A DNA stretch of 64,000 nucleotides from Paenibacillus sp. FSL K6-1096 (GTDB taxonomy: Bacteria > Bacillota > Bacilli > Paenibacillales > Paenibacillaceae), in contig NZ_CP150274.1 of NCBI RefSeq assembly GCF_037977055.1, positions 5,704,001 through 5,768,000 of the forward strand, written 5' to 3'. The notes below the pieces were generated by a model. The model searched no databases. It was given only the letters and a program-made list of their open reading frames with translations, and was not told the DNA's origin. Made by a program: the position numbers and the translations under genes. Shown piece after piece: positions 1-7,699 of the stretch; the first letter of the stretch is position 1; each line of letters starts with the position of its first letter.

Positions 1-362
1 ATAAGCTGGAAGCGAATCAGGAAATTCCTAAAGAACCGGTTCCATTCATCGGTGCGACTCTGATGACCATTACCGATGAAGTTGCTAAGCAGATGGGTAC
101 AGACATCAAAGAAGGCTCGGTTGTGGCCGAGATTGTCTTCAAATCTCCTGCGTATGTAGCAGACCTTCGTCCTTACGATATCATTACCGGAATCGACGGC
201 AAGAATTATGCGACCAACCAGGATCTGATCACCTACATCCAGACGCTTAAGGTAGGCGATAAGGTGACTCTGAATGTGGTCCGTGACGGCAAGAAGCTGG
301 ATCTGCCGGTAACGATCGGCAACAAGAATGATTTCGTGAATGAACAGACTCAGAAGCAATAA
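1..362 (+). CDS. HtrA/DegP-type serine protease, C-terminal PDZ domain (partial, 5' end outside window)
   Basis: The reading frame is open from the first base (first full codon at 3) to a TAA at 360-362, so only the last ~119 codons are present. The visible part is a PDZ domain: a GATL-type carboxylate-binding segment, then KEGSVVAEIVFKSPAYVADL, DIITGIDG and a closing beta strand (VTLNVVRDGK). This is the usual end of membrane-anchored S1C proteases that degrade misfolded envelope proteins. The protease domain and catalytic triad lie upstream and cannot be checked. A two-component pair follows on the same strand. In Bacillus, CssRS controls htrA, so a regulatory link is possible, but it is inferred from position only. 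Confidence 0.85.
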   Translation, partial: KLEANQEIPKEPVPFIGATLMTITDEVAKQMGTDIKEGSVVAEIVFKSPAYVADLRPYDIITGIDGKNYATNQDLITYIQTLKVGDKVTLNVVRDGKKLDLPVTIGNKNDFVNEQTQKQ

Positions 363-387
363 GCACACCGGGCGGTGAGCGGCAGAG

Positions 388-412
388 CGGAAGGGGCAGC
401 CCTTCCGTTCTG
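388..412 (+). terminator. terminator after htrA-like gene
   Basis: The inverted repeat CGGAAGGG / CCCTTCCG with a very short loop lies 26 bases after the stop and is followed by TTCTGT. The T-run is weak, so termination may be partial. Confidence 0.5.
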
Positions 413-504
413 TGCTGTCCGGGTACTGAAGCGTAAGCGGATGCGGAGAGGCGGATGCATCTGCTACAATAGAGATATATGACATGGACAATGGGGGCTG
501 CCGG

Positions 505-1191
505 ATGCGACCGAATATATTAATTATTGATGACGATGAGAAAATAATCTCGATGCTGCGCCGCGGGCTGGCTTTTGAGGGCTACGATGTCAAGACTGCA
601 GCCAACGGGGCGGACGGCCTGCGTGCCGTATTGAACAGCGATCCCGATGTGGTCATTCTGGATGTTATGATGCCCCAGGTGGACGGGTTCGAGGTGTGCC
701 GCCGTCTGCGGGAGGGCGGGAGCAGTGTGCCGATTCTGATGCTGACCGCAAAGGACGAGATAGAACACCGTGTCAAGGGACTGGACCTCGGTGCAGATGA
801 CTATCTGGTGAAGCCGTTTGCCCTGGAGGAGCTGTTGGCCCGGGTGCGGGCGCTGCTGCGCCGCAAGAGTGAACAGGGGGAAGCCTCCGAGCAGGCCATC
901 TCCTATGAAGACATTACGCTCGATGTGGATTCCCGGGAAGTGACCCGCGCGGGCAGACGCCTGGAGCTGACCGCGAAGGAATTCGAGCTGCTGCATCTGT
1001 TCATGCAGAATCCGAAGCGTGTGCTCTCCCGTGATCTGATCATGGATAAGATCTGGGGCTATGATTACAGCGGCGAATCCAATGTGCTTGAAGTCTATAT
1101 TGCCATGCTGCGCCAGAAGACTGAGGAGCATGGCGGCAAACGGTTGATTCAGACGATCCGGGGAGCCGGTTACATCCTAAGAGGTGACTAA
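505..1191 (+). CDS. OmpR/PhoB-family response regulator
   Basis: A 228-residue two-domain regulator. The receiver domain has the acidic pocket IIDDDE (residues 7-12), phospho-acceptor D53 in VVILDVMMP, the conserved T (MLTAKD) and K (LVKPF). The C-terminal winged helix has the typical ELTAKEFELL and RTIRGAGYIL motifs. I chose ATG 505 (MRPNILI) because a GGGGGC element lies about 7 bases upstream. An in-frame ATG at 484 would add seven unusual residues and sits almost at the start point predicted from a TACAAT -10 at 465-470. The histidine kinase starts one base after its stop, so the two are co-transcribed. The regulated genes are unknown; neighbours suggest envelope stress. Confidence 0.93.
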   Translation: MRPNILIIDDDEKIISMLRRGLAFEGYDVKTAANGADGLRAVLNSDPDVVILDVMMPQVDGFEVCRRLREGGSSVPILMLTAKDEIEHRVKGLDLGADDYLVKPFALEELLARVRALLRRKSEQGEASEQAISYEDITLDVDSREVTRAGRRLELTAKEFELLHLFMQNPKRVLSRDLIMDKIWGYDYSGESNVLEVYIAMLRQKTEEHGGKRLIQTIRGAGYILRGD

Positions 1192-1192
1192 T

Positions 1193-2647
1193 ATGTCCAT
1201 ACGACTGCGGCTGACTGCCTGGTACTCAGGAATTCTGGCCGTTATGCTGCTGGTCTTGTCCGGCGTGATCTACGCGTTTGTCTATATTAATACGTACGGC
1301 GACCTGAAGAGCCGGCTCCAGAGCCAGTCGCAGCAGGTCGAGCTGAAGGCGGGCCTGACACCAGACGGAACCCTGCAGCCGGTGCTTGGCGGGCCGGCGG
1401 GTCAGAGCCTGTTCGCCCAGATGTACATCTATGACCTGGACCGGCTGGTTCTAAGCCAGAATATGACCGAAATTGAACTGAAATTCCAGGTTCCCGCCAA
1501 GGAGAACCTGCATAACCAGGAGGGATTCCTGCAAGCCAGCTATGGCGGCAATCCTTTCCTGATCTATCAGAGGGCGGTTAATGTAACGCTCAATAACAAC
1601 AGTCTGCCTGCGCCTGCTGTCCTTCAGGTCGCTGTCTATACGGGTGAGCAGGTGACGCTGCTTAACCGGCTGAAAAATATTCTGCTGGCCGGCTCCTTCG
1701 CGACCCTGGTGGCGGCCTTCACCTTCGGCTTGTTCCTGGCCCGCAAGGCGATGAGCCCGATCGGCATGGTCATTGAGGCGGCGAACGGGATACAGACAGG
1801 AACGGATCTCAGCTCACGGATCGAATATGACGGGCCGCAGGATGAGATCGGTCGGCTGATCGCGACGGTTAACAGCATGCTCGGGCGGATGGAGGGCTTC
1901 TATACGGGGCTGGAGGAGGCCTATGCCACCCAGCGCCGCTTCGTCTCCGATGCTTCGCATGAGCTGCGGACACCGCTTACCACCATCCGCGGCAATATTG
2001 ACCTGCTGCAAAAGATCTGGGAGATGGACCCGGAGGATAGCCGGATGACGGAGGCAGAGATCCGCCAGCTCTCGATTGAATCGGTGAAGGATATTGCCGA
2101 TGAATCCAAGCGGATGAGCCGGCTGGTGGCGGATATGCTGTCCCTGGCCCGCGCCGATACCGGCCGGACCTTCGACATCGAGCCGGTTGCGCTGGAGCCG
2201 ATGATGAACGAGGTAGCCCGCCGGGCGTCCTTCCTGCCACGGGAGGCGGAATGGTCCGTGGGCGACCTGAGCCATCTGAACGGCAAGTATATCCTTGGGA
2301 ACAAGGATTATCTGCAGCAGATGATGTTTATCTTCATTGATAACGCCTTCAAGTACACGCCGGAGGGCGAGGTTACGCTGGATGCGGTCTTTTATCAGAA
2401 TCAGGTGGGAATACGTATTGCCGATACCGGAATCGGGATGGACAAGGATGAGGTGCCGCATATCTTCGACCGCTTCTACCGCGCGGATGAATCCAGGGGA
2501 ATTACGGAGGGCATCGGCCTGGGATTGTCCATTGCCAAATGGATTATCGAGGAGCATGGAGGCTCTGTTGAGGTGGTCACCCGGCGGGGGGAAGGCACGA
2601 CGTTTGTGATCTGGCTGCCCCTTCTCTTTGCCCCGCCGCTGGAATAG
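1193..2647 (+). CDS. membrane sensor histidine kinase, partner of the preceding regulator
   Basis: A 484-residue kinase. TM1 spans about residues 12-32, an extracytoplasmic domain of ~130 residues follows, TM2 is about 161-182, then a HAMP linker. The DHp helix carries H256 in SHELRTPLT, and the ATPase domain has the N box (IDNAFKYTP), G1 (DTGIGM), F box (FDRFYRAD) and G2 (GIGLGLSIAK). ATG 1193 is preferred over an upstream GTG at 1184 because GAGGTG (1181-1186) is well placed and the gene then starts directly after the regulator's stop. The architecture resembles MprB/ArlS-like and CssS-like kinases. The ligand cannot be read from sequence. Confidence 0.93.
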   Translation: MSIRLRLTAWYSGILAVMLLVLSGVIYAFVYINTYGDLKSRLQSQSQQVELKAGLTPDGTLQPVLGGPAGQSLFAQMYIYDLDRLVLSQNMTEIELKFQVPAKENLHNQEGFLQASYGGNPFLIYQRAVNVTLNNNSLPAPAVLQVAVYTGEQVTLLNRLKNILLAGSFATLVAAFTFGLFLARKAMSPIGMVIEAANGIQTGTDLSSRIEYDGPQDEIGRLIATVNSMLGRMEGFYTGLEEAYATQRRFVSDASHELRTPLTTIRGNIDLLQKIWEMDPEDSRMTEAEIRQLSIESVKDIADESKRMSRLVADMLSLARADTGRTFDIEPVALEPMMNEVARRASFLPREAEWSVGDLSHLNGKYILGNKDYLQQMMFIFIDNAFKYTPEGEVTLDAVFYQNQVGIRIADTGIGMDKDEVPHIFDRFYRADESRGITEGIGLGLSIAKWIIEEHGGSVEVVTRRGEGTTFVIWLPLLFAPPLE

Positions 2648-2696
2648 GGTATAATTGAGGGGCTTCTATTACAGCAGTCATTGACAGCAGAAAGCG

Positions 2697-3659
2697 GTGA
2701 ATTCATTGGAAGTCCTCAAGATCTCTCCCCGGGGCTATTGCTATGGCGTAGTCGATGCGATGGTGATGGCACGGCAGGCTGCGCAGAATCTGGATCTGCC
2801 CCGGCCGATTTATATATTGGGCATGATTGTGCATAACAGCCATGTTACGAATTCCTTCGAGGATGACGGAATTATTACGCTGGACGGGCATAACCGTCTG
2901 GAGATTCTGGAGCAAGTGGACAAGGGAACGGTGATCTTCACTGCGCACGGCGTATCGCCTGAGGTCCGCAAGATGGCCCGCGCGAAAGGGCTGACTACGG
3001 TGGACGCGACCTGCCCGGATGTAACGAAGACGCATGACCTCATCAAGGAGAAGGTAGAAGAGGGTTATGAGGTGATCTATATCGGCAAGAAGGGCCATCC
3101 CGAGCCGGAAGGCGCCGTAGGGATCGCTCCCGAGCACGTCCACCTGATCGAGAAGGAGGAAGAGATTGCCGGTCTTAAGGTGCCTTCCTCGCGTATTGTT
3201 ATTACGAACCAGACAACGATGAGCCAGTGGGATATCAAGCATATTATGCGAAAATTGCTGGAGACCTTCCCCGGCGCCGAGGTCCACAATGAGATCTGCA
3301 TGGCGACCCAGGTCCGGCAGGAGGCGGTGGCTGAGCAAGCGGGCCAGTGTGAGCTGGTCATTGTTGTGGGCGATCCGCGCAGCAATAACTCCAACCGTCT
3401 GGCTCAAGTGTCGGAGGAGATTGCCGGCGTGCCGGCCCACCGCATCTCTGACGTATCTGAGTTGAATACGGAGTGGCTGAAGGGCATCAAGAAGGTAGGC
3501 GTGACCTCCGGCGCTTCCACGCCGACACCGATCACCAAGGAAGTCATCAATTACCTGGAGCAGTATGATGAGGCCGATCCGGCCACCTGGGAGATCAAGC
3601 GCACTGTCAATATGGCGAAGCTGCTTCCGCCGGTCAAGAAGACAACAGCGAACTCATAG
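2697..3659 (+). CDS. ispH: 4-hydroxy-3-methylbut-2-enyl diphosphate reductase (IspH/LytB)
   Basis: The last enzyme of the MEP isoprenoid pathway, reducing HMBPP to IPP and DMAPP with a 4Fe-4S cluster in the cytoplasm. The three cluster cysteines are visible as C15 (RGYCYGV), C106 (DATCPDV) and C201 (EICMATQ). The opening ISPRGYCYGVVDAM and ILGMIVHN segments are typical of Bacillus-type IspH. Length is 320 residues. A GTG at 2697 is used; a TTG at 2706 with GGTGA just upstream is an alternative. It stands alone between the two-component operon and aroF, closed by its own terminator. Confidence 0.95.
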   Translation: MNSLEVLKISPRGYCYGVVDAMVMARQAAQNLDLPRPIYILGMIVHNSHVTNSFEDDGIITLDGHNRLEILEQVDKGTVIFTAHGVSPEVRKMARAKGLTTVDATCPDVTKTHDLIKEKVEEGYEVIYIGKKGHPEPEGAVGIAPEHVHLIEKEEEIAGLKVPSSRIVITNQTTMSQWDIKHIMRKLLETFPGAEVHNEICMATQVRQEAVAEQAGQCELVIVVGDPRSNNSNRLAQVSEEIAGVPAHRISDVSELNTEWLKGIKKVGVTSGASTPTPITKEVINYLEQYDEADPATWEIKRTVNMAKLLPPVKKTTANS

Positions 3660-3673
3660 TAATGTAAATAGCA

Positions 3674-3709
3674 GGCAGTACGGCCCTGGGGGGCTGTGCT
3701 GCCTTTTTT
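3674..3709 (+). terminator. rho-independent terminator of ispH
   Basis: A 13-bp imperfect stem (GGCAGTACGGCCC / GGGCTGTGCTGCC) with a TGGG loop is followed directly by a run of T, 15 bases after the ispH stop. Confidence 0.88.
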
Positions 3710-3726
3710 CTGATTAGGGGATTATG

Positions 3727-3807
3727 ATTGTATGCGGAAAACCGAACATAATGGGGACGTCGAGGGTGTTCGGACGGAATGTATGCGGAAAACCGAACAC
3801 AATTGGC
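3727..3807. repeat. 51-bp intergenic repeat, locus A (about 1.6 units)
   Basis: Two copies of TGTATGCGG-AAAA-CCGAACA(C/T)A start at 3729 and 3780, exactly 51 bp apart, between the ispH terminator and the aroF promoter. The open frames here are by-products of a period divisible by three. The same family forms arrays at 17.9, 24.7, 29.9 and 51.7 kb. Confidence 0.85.
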
Positions 3808-3939
3808 AGACGCAGGTACGCGAAGAAAATTGAGGTGCAGCTTATGGAGCGGCATAAAGCACCGGCACCCTGCACCTTCCACCTGCAGGGTGATTCTGTT
3901 CTACTAGGACCTCTGCGTGCCGGAACGGGCGAATAAAGG

Positions 3940-3968
3940 TTGACTGAAACGGGATTTTGCGGTAGAAT
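3940..3968 (+). promoter_or_regulatory. sigma-A promoter of aroF
   Basis: TTGACT (3940-3945), a 17-bp spacer and TAGAAT (3963-3968). The predicted start is near 3975, giving a leader of about 100 bases that has no T-box signature. Confidence 0.75.
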
Positions 3969-4073
3969 CACTTTAGTGCTTAAAAGCGTACACGCGTCGT
4001 AGCGTAATAGTGCCGGACACTGGTATAACCACTATTAAGTTTATTAATACGGGTCCAAAAGGGGAGCTATAAT

Positions 4074-5120
4074 ATGATCGTTATTACATCTAATCAGACA
4101 CCGCAGGAACAGGTAGATGATATCATCGCCGTCATTGAGAAGGAAGGGCTGCAGGTTCATCTCTCCAGAGGGGCGGACCACACGGTCATCGGACTGGTCG
4201 GGGGCGTTACGCCCAAGCTGGCCGAGCATCTGCGCCAGATGAAGGGCGTCGAGAATGTGGTGAAGATTACCAAGTCCTATAAGCTCGCCAGCCGCGACTT
4301 CCATCCTCAGGATACCATTATTGATATCCGCGGGGTGAAGATCGGCGGGGAGAATCTGGTCGTGATGGGCGGTCCGTGTGCGGTGGAATCGCCGGAGCAG
4401 ATCGATGAGATTGCCCGGCTGGTTAAGGCGTCCGGCGGCCAGGTGCTGCGCGGGGGAGCCTTCAAGCCTCGTACCGGGCCTTACAGCTTCCAGGGAGTGG
4501 GCGTAGAAGGGCTTACCATGATGGCGGAAGCCGGCAAACGCCATGGCCTGCTGACCATTACAGAAGTTATGACGCCGGAATATGTAGATATCTGTGCCGA
4601 GCACGCGGATATTCTGCAGGTAGGCACACGCAATATGCAGAACTTCGATCTGCTGCGCAAGCTGGGCACCTGCGGCCGTCCTGTGCTGCTGAAGCGCGGC
4701 TTCAGTGCGACTTACGATGAGCTGCTGAACGCGGCGGAGTACATTCTCGCCGGGGGCAACCGGGATGTTATGCTGTGCGAGCGGGGCATCCGTACCTTTG
4801 AGACTTACACGCGCAACACGCTGGATCTGTCTGCAATTCCGGTGCTGCAGAATCTCAGCCACCTGCCGGTGATCTCTGACCCGAGCCACGGCACCGGCCG
4901 CCGTGAGCTGGTTGCTCCTATGGCCAAGGCATCTGTTGCGGCAGGCGCCAACGGCCTGATTATTGAGATGCATACCGACCCGGATAATTCGATGACAGGC
5001 GATGGTGTGCAATCGTTGTTCCCTGAGCAGTTCGATGCTCTGCTGCGCGATCTGGAGAAGCTGGCACCACTGGTGGGCCGCAAGTTCTCCGAGTCGCTGG
5101 AGGCAGCGCCTGCGCTTTAA
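4074..5120 (+). CDS. aroF: 3-deoxy-7-phosphoheptulonate synthase (DAHP synthase, AroF type I-beta)
   Basis: The first committed enzyme of the shikimate pathway, condensing PEP and erythrose-4-phosphate. Of 348 residues, the first ~90 form a ferredoxin-like (FL) regulatory domain of the kind seen in Thermotoga-type enzymes (MIVITSNQTPQEQVDDII). The catalytic barrel follows with GGPCAVES, RGGAFKPRT, KRGFSATYDE and ISDPSHGTGRR. RBS GGGGAG is 7 bases before the ATG. In this family the added N-terminal domain mediates allosteric inhibition, commonly by tyrosine; the effector here is not known. It is monocistronic, with its own promoter at 3940. No strong terminator was found after it. Confidence 0.96.
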   Translation: MIVITSNQTPQEQVDDIIAVIEKEGLQVHLSRGADHTVIGLVGGVTPKLAEHLRQMKGVENVVKITKSYKLASRDFHPQDTIIDIRGVKIGGENLVVMGGPCAVESPEQIDEIARLVKASGGQVLRGGAFKPRTGPYSFQGVGVEGLTMMAEAGKRHGLLTITEVMTPEYVDICAEHADILQVGTRNMQNFDLLRKLGTCGRPVLLKRGFSATYDELLNAAEYILAGGNRDVMLCERGIRTFETYTRNTLDLSAIPVLQNLSHLPVISDPSHGTGRRELVAPMAKASVAAGANGLIIEMHTDPDNSMTGDGVQSLFPEQFDALLRDLEKLAPLVGRKFSESLEAAPAL

Positions 5121-5280
5121 TTTTGAGGTATGCTTATAGCTTGAAGAGCAGCTCTCTTTTTCCGTATTGTGCGGGGGAAGAGGGCTGTTTGTGCTGGGAT
5201 TTGGACAAATTGACATGGGACGCGGCAGTTTTATGATTTTTCACTAAAGCGTCAGAATATCTCACATTGTTGCAAGAAAT

Positions 5281-5323
5281 ACCTGACATAAGCATTGACG
5301 ATGTTAGGTATGAGATTTATAAT
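5281..5323 (+). promoter_or_regulatory. glnA promoter with inverted-repeat operator
   Basis: TTGACG (5295-5300), a 17-bp spacer and a perfect TATAAT (5318-5323). An inverted repeat ACCTGACAT (5281-5289) / ATGTTAGGT (5301-5309), one mismatch, brackets the -35. Its half-sites face the opposite way from the GlnR/TnrA consensus TGTNA-N7-TNACA, so I do not assign it to GlnR. Confidence 0.7.
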
Positions 5324-5403
5324 GACGACAGCAAAAAAATAAAAAACAAGAACATTTGATACGAAGAGCGGCCTAATGTTCGGAACTTGGGGAGGAATTA
5401 AGC

Positions 5404-6828
5404 ATGTCGGTTGAAAAAGTGTTGCAGACGATCAAGGAAAACAATATCGAGTGGGTGGATTTCCGGTTTGTAGATCTGGGTGGACGTGCTCACCATATCT
5501 CACTGCCAGCATCCGCAGTTGAAGAAGAAACATTTGTAAACGGGGTAGCATTTGATGGTTCTTCCATTACAGGTTTCCGGGGGATTGAAGAATCGGATAT
5601 GGTAATGATGCCTGATCCAAGCACAACTTACATCGATCCGTTCACAGCTCACCCGACGCTGAACATTATGTGCGACATCTTCACGCCTGACGGCGAACGT
5701 TATGAGCGCGACCCGCGCGGTATCGCGGTGAAGGCTGAAGAATTCCTGCAGGCGAGCGGTGTAGGTACAGCAGCATTCTTCGCACCTGAGTCTGAGTTCT
5801 TCATCTTCGACGATGTCCGTTACGAGAGCGGAATGAACACTTCCTCCTTCTTCGTGGATTCTGAGGAAGCGAATTGGAACACAGGCCGTAAGGAAGAAGG
5901 CGGCAACCTGGGCTTCAAAGTAGGCGTCAAAGGCGGATACGTGCCAGTAGCTCCGGTAGATTCCCAGCAGGACATCCGCAGTGAAATGTGCCGTCTGCTT
6001 ACAGAAGCCGGCCTTGAGATCGAACGCCACCACCATGAAGTAGCCACTGCAGGCCAGGCGGAAATTAACTTCCGTTTTGACACCCTGAAGAAAACAGCTG
6101 ATAACCTCCTCACTTACAAATACATTGTGCACAACACTGCACGCCAATACGGCAAAGTAGCGACCTTCATGCCAAAACCGCTGTTCGGTGATAACGGAAG
6201 CGGGATGCACGTTCACCAGTCGATTTTCAACGGAGATTCTCCTCTGTTCTACGAAAAAGGCGCTTATGCCAACCTGAGTGAATTGGCGCTGAACTACATC
6301 GGCGGTATCCTGTACCATGCACCTGCACTGATCGCGCTGACTAACCCAAGCACCAACTCGTTCAAACGTCTGGTTCCTGGTTATGAAGCTCCGGTCAACC
6401 TGGTATACTCCAAGGGTAACCGTTCCGCCGCTGTGCGTATCCCGGTAGCTGCCGTGACACCTAAGGGCTGCCGCATCGAGTTCCGTACACCGGACTCCAC
6501 TGCTAACCCTTACCTGGCCTTCTCCGCTATGCTGATGGCTGGCCTGGACGGAATCAAGAAGAAGATCAACCCTGAAGAAATGGGCTACGGTCCGCTGGAC
6601 AAGAACATCTACGAATTGTCCGATGCCGACAAGGAGAAGATCCGCAGCGTTCCAGGTACACTGGACGAAGCACTGGATGCTCTGGAAGCCGACTACGAAT
6701 TCCTGACTGAAGGCGGCGTGTTCACCAAGGACTTCATCGATAACTACATCGCCCTGAAGCGTTCCGAAGCCCAGGCCGTTGCGATCCGTGTTCATCCGCA
6801 TGAATACTCCCTGTACTTCGATGTATAA
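5404..6828 (+). CDS. glnA: glutamine synthetase, GSI-beta subtype
   Basis: ATP-dependent ligation of ammonia to glutamate. The protein has 474 residues. It matches the beta subtype rather than the ~444-residue alpha subtype usual in Bacillus. It carries the beta-specific insertion (about residues 150-185, ending GGYVPVAPVDSQQDIRSE) and, near the C-terminus, KNIYEL with Tyr403 at the position adenylylated in enterobacterial GlnA. Active-site motifs include FDGSSI, PESEFFIFD, GSGMHVHQS and RNRSAAVRIP-like NRSAAVRIP. RBS GGGGAGG precedes the ATG. No glnR lies beside it, unlike the Bacillus glnRA operon. The promoter carries an inverted repeat over the -35. It may be a second, differently regulated glutamine synthetase in this genome. 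Confidence 0.95.
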   Translation: MSVEKVLQTIKENNIEWVDFRFVDLGGRAHHISLPASAVEEETFVNGVAFDGSSITGFRGIEESDMVMMPDPSTTYIDPFTAHPTLNIMCDIFTPDGERYERDPRGIAVKAEEFLQASGVGTAAFFAPESEFFIFDDVRYESGMNTSSFFVDSEEANWNTGRKEEGGNLGFKVGVKGGYVPVAPVDSQQDIRSEMCRLLTEAGLEIERHHHEVATAGQAEINFRFDTLKKTADNLLTYKYIVHNTARQYGKVATFMPKPLFGDNGSGMHVHQSIFNGDSPLFYEKGAYANLSELALNYIGGILYHAPALIALTNPSTNSFKRLVPGYEAPVNLVYSKGNRSAAVRIPVAAVTPKGCRIEFRTPDSTANPYLAFSAMLMAGLDGIKKKINPEEMGYGPLDKNIYELSDADKEKIRSVPGTLDEALDALEADYEFLTEGGVFTKDFIDNYIALKRSEAQAVAIRVHPHEYSLYFDV

Positions 6829-6859
6829 GATTAGCTAATGTGAATATAGCTTGAAGAAG

Positions 6860-6891
6860 CCCCTGGAATCTTTGGATTCCGGGGGTTTTTT
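6860..6891 (+). terminator. rho-independent terminator of glnA
   Basis: CCCCTGGAATC / GATTCCGGGG stem with a TTTG loop followed by six T, 31 bases after the stop. Confidence 0.92.
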
Positions 6892-6980
6892 GCGTGCAGA
6901 CAAGCTCCAGGTGGCAGGTTGGGTTGGGGGTGAGGATAGCGGGATAGAGTGCTAGATGGATAGAGGGCTAAAGGGTAAAA

Positions 6981-7140
6981 GGTGAAGGGTGAAAGGTGAA
7001 AGGTGAAAGGTGAAAGGGACAAATCCCCTTGGCTCGGCTGGACGTGGGCCGGAGGGAGAAATGAAGGGGAGAAATCCCTCTGATGCGGCCGGAAGTAGGC
7101 CAGAGGGAGAAATGAGAGGGAGGAATGAGAGGGAGGAATC
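6981..7140. repeat. heptamer tract and ~50-bp tandem repeat
   Basis: Five tandem heptamers GGTGAAR run from 6981 to 7015. They are followed by two and a half copies of a ~50-bp unit starting at 7017 and 7067. Each full unit opens with GGGA-N4-TCCC and ends with GGAGGGAGAAATGA, and the half copy is reduced to AGAGGGAGGAATGAG. No credible gene covers this stretch, and base composition is strongly G-biased on the + strand. Confidence 0.75.
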
Positions 7141-7183
7141 TATCAAATGCTACTACGTAAAACTGAGGAAGAGTAATGATGTG

Positions 7184-7310
7184 GAGCACTAATGCACCTG
7201 ATTCCGGCTAAAGTGGGCATATGAATATGAGCAAAATGAAGAGCATTAGTGCACCTGGATTCAGCGAATGTGTGCTAAGTGAACGATGAGAGTCATTAGT
7301 GCCCCTCATG
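7184..7310. repeat. three-copy intergenic repeat with GCAYTARTGC core
   Basis: Three copies begin GAG(CACTAATGC), GAG(CATTAGTGC) and GAGT(CATTAGTGC), with core starts at 7187, 7244 and 7294 (57 and 50 bp apart). The first core is the reverse complement of the second. They are followed by CACCTG or CCCCTC. The rest of 7311-7500 holds an imperfect inverted repeat (GAAATGCT at 7402 and AGCATTTC at 7456) and nothing else recognisable. Confidence 0.65.
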
Positions 7311-7502
7311 AAGCCAGTAACTCCCTCAGGATGAGATGAGAAGGCAGTTTTCACTTGGTTTAACTAGCATGATATTGGTGTTTCGTAAAAGTTTCGTTAC
7401 TGAAATGCTAATAATGCGATAATATTACATTTTTACGCGAGAAGCTGCGTTATTGAGCATTTCATTTCGGTTATTTCTCCTACTAAAAGTCACAAAAACC
7501 GC

Positions 7503-7551
7503 TTTACAAAGAGATACAACGATGTGATAATGAAACCGAAACCGATTTCGG
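7503..7551 (+). promoter_or_regulatory. promoter and LacI-type operator of the GH94 gene
   Basis: TTTACA (7503-7508), a 17-bp spacer and GATAAT (7526-7531) with an extended TG at 7523. A perfect palindrome CCGAAA-N4-TTTCGG (7536-7551) lies at about +1 to +14, where a repressor would block initiation. It differs from the GCAAACGTTTGC boxes at 60-62 kb, so a different regulator is likely. Confidence 0.6.
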
Positions 7552-7699
7552 AAAGCGCAGACAGAGCTGTACTGGCTGTACCGGCATGAGCAACAGCACT
7601 AATGTCAGCGCAATTATGAATACATCTGATGAGGAACAGCAGTAATCTCTGGACAATCAAGAATACATCTGCTGTCAGGGAACAGGGAGGATGAATGTA

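Noticed and set aside
3975..4073. T-box leader before aroF
   Set aside because: The leader lacks the AGGGTGG-type T-box sequence and a clear antiterminator/terminator pair.
4044..5216. 390-residue frame antisense to aroF
   Set aside because: A shadow of a strongly supported enzyme, with low-complexity composition and no RBS.
5281..5309. GlnR/TnrA box at the glnA promoter
   Set aside because: The half-sites are TGACA...TGTTA, the reverse order of TGTNA-N7-TNACA, and the spacing does not fit.
5500..6801. 433-residue frame antisense to glnA
   Set aside because: A shadow of the glutamine synthetase gene; the translation shows no domain.
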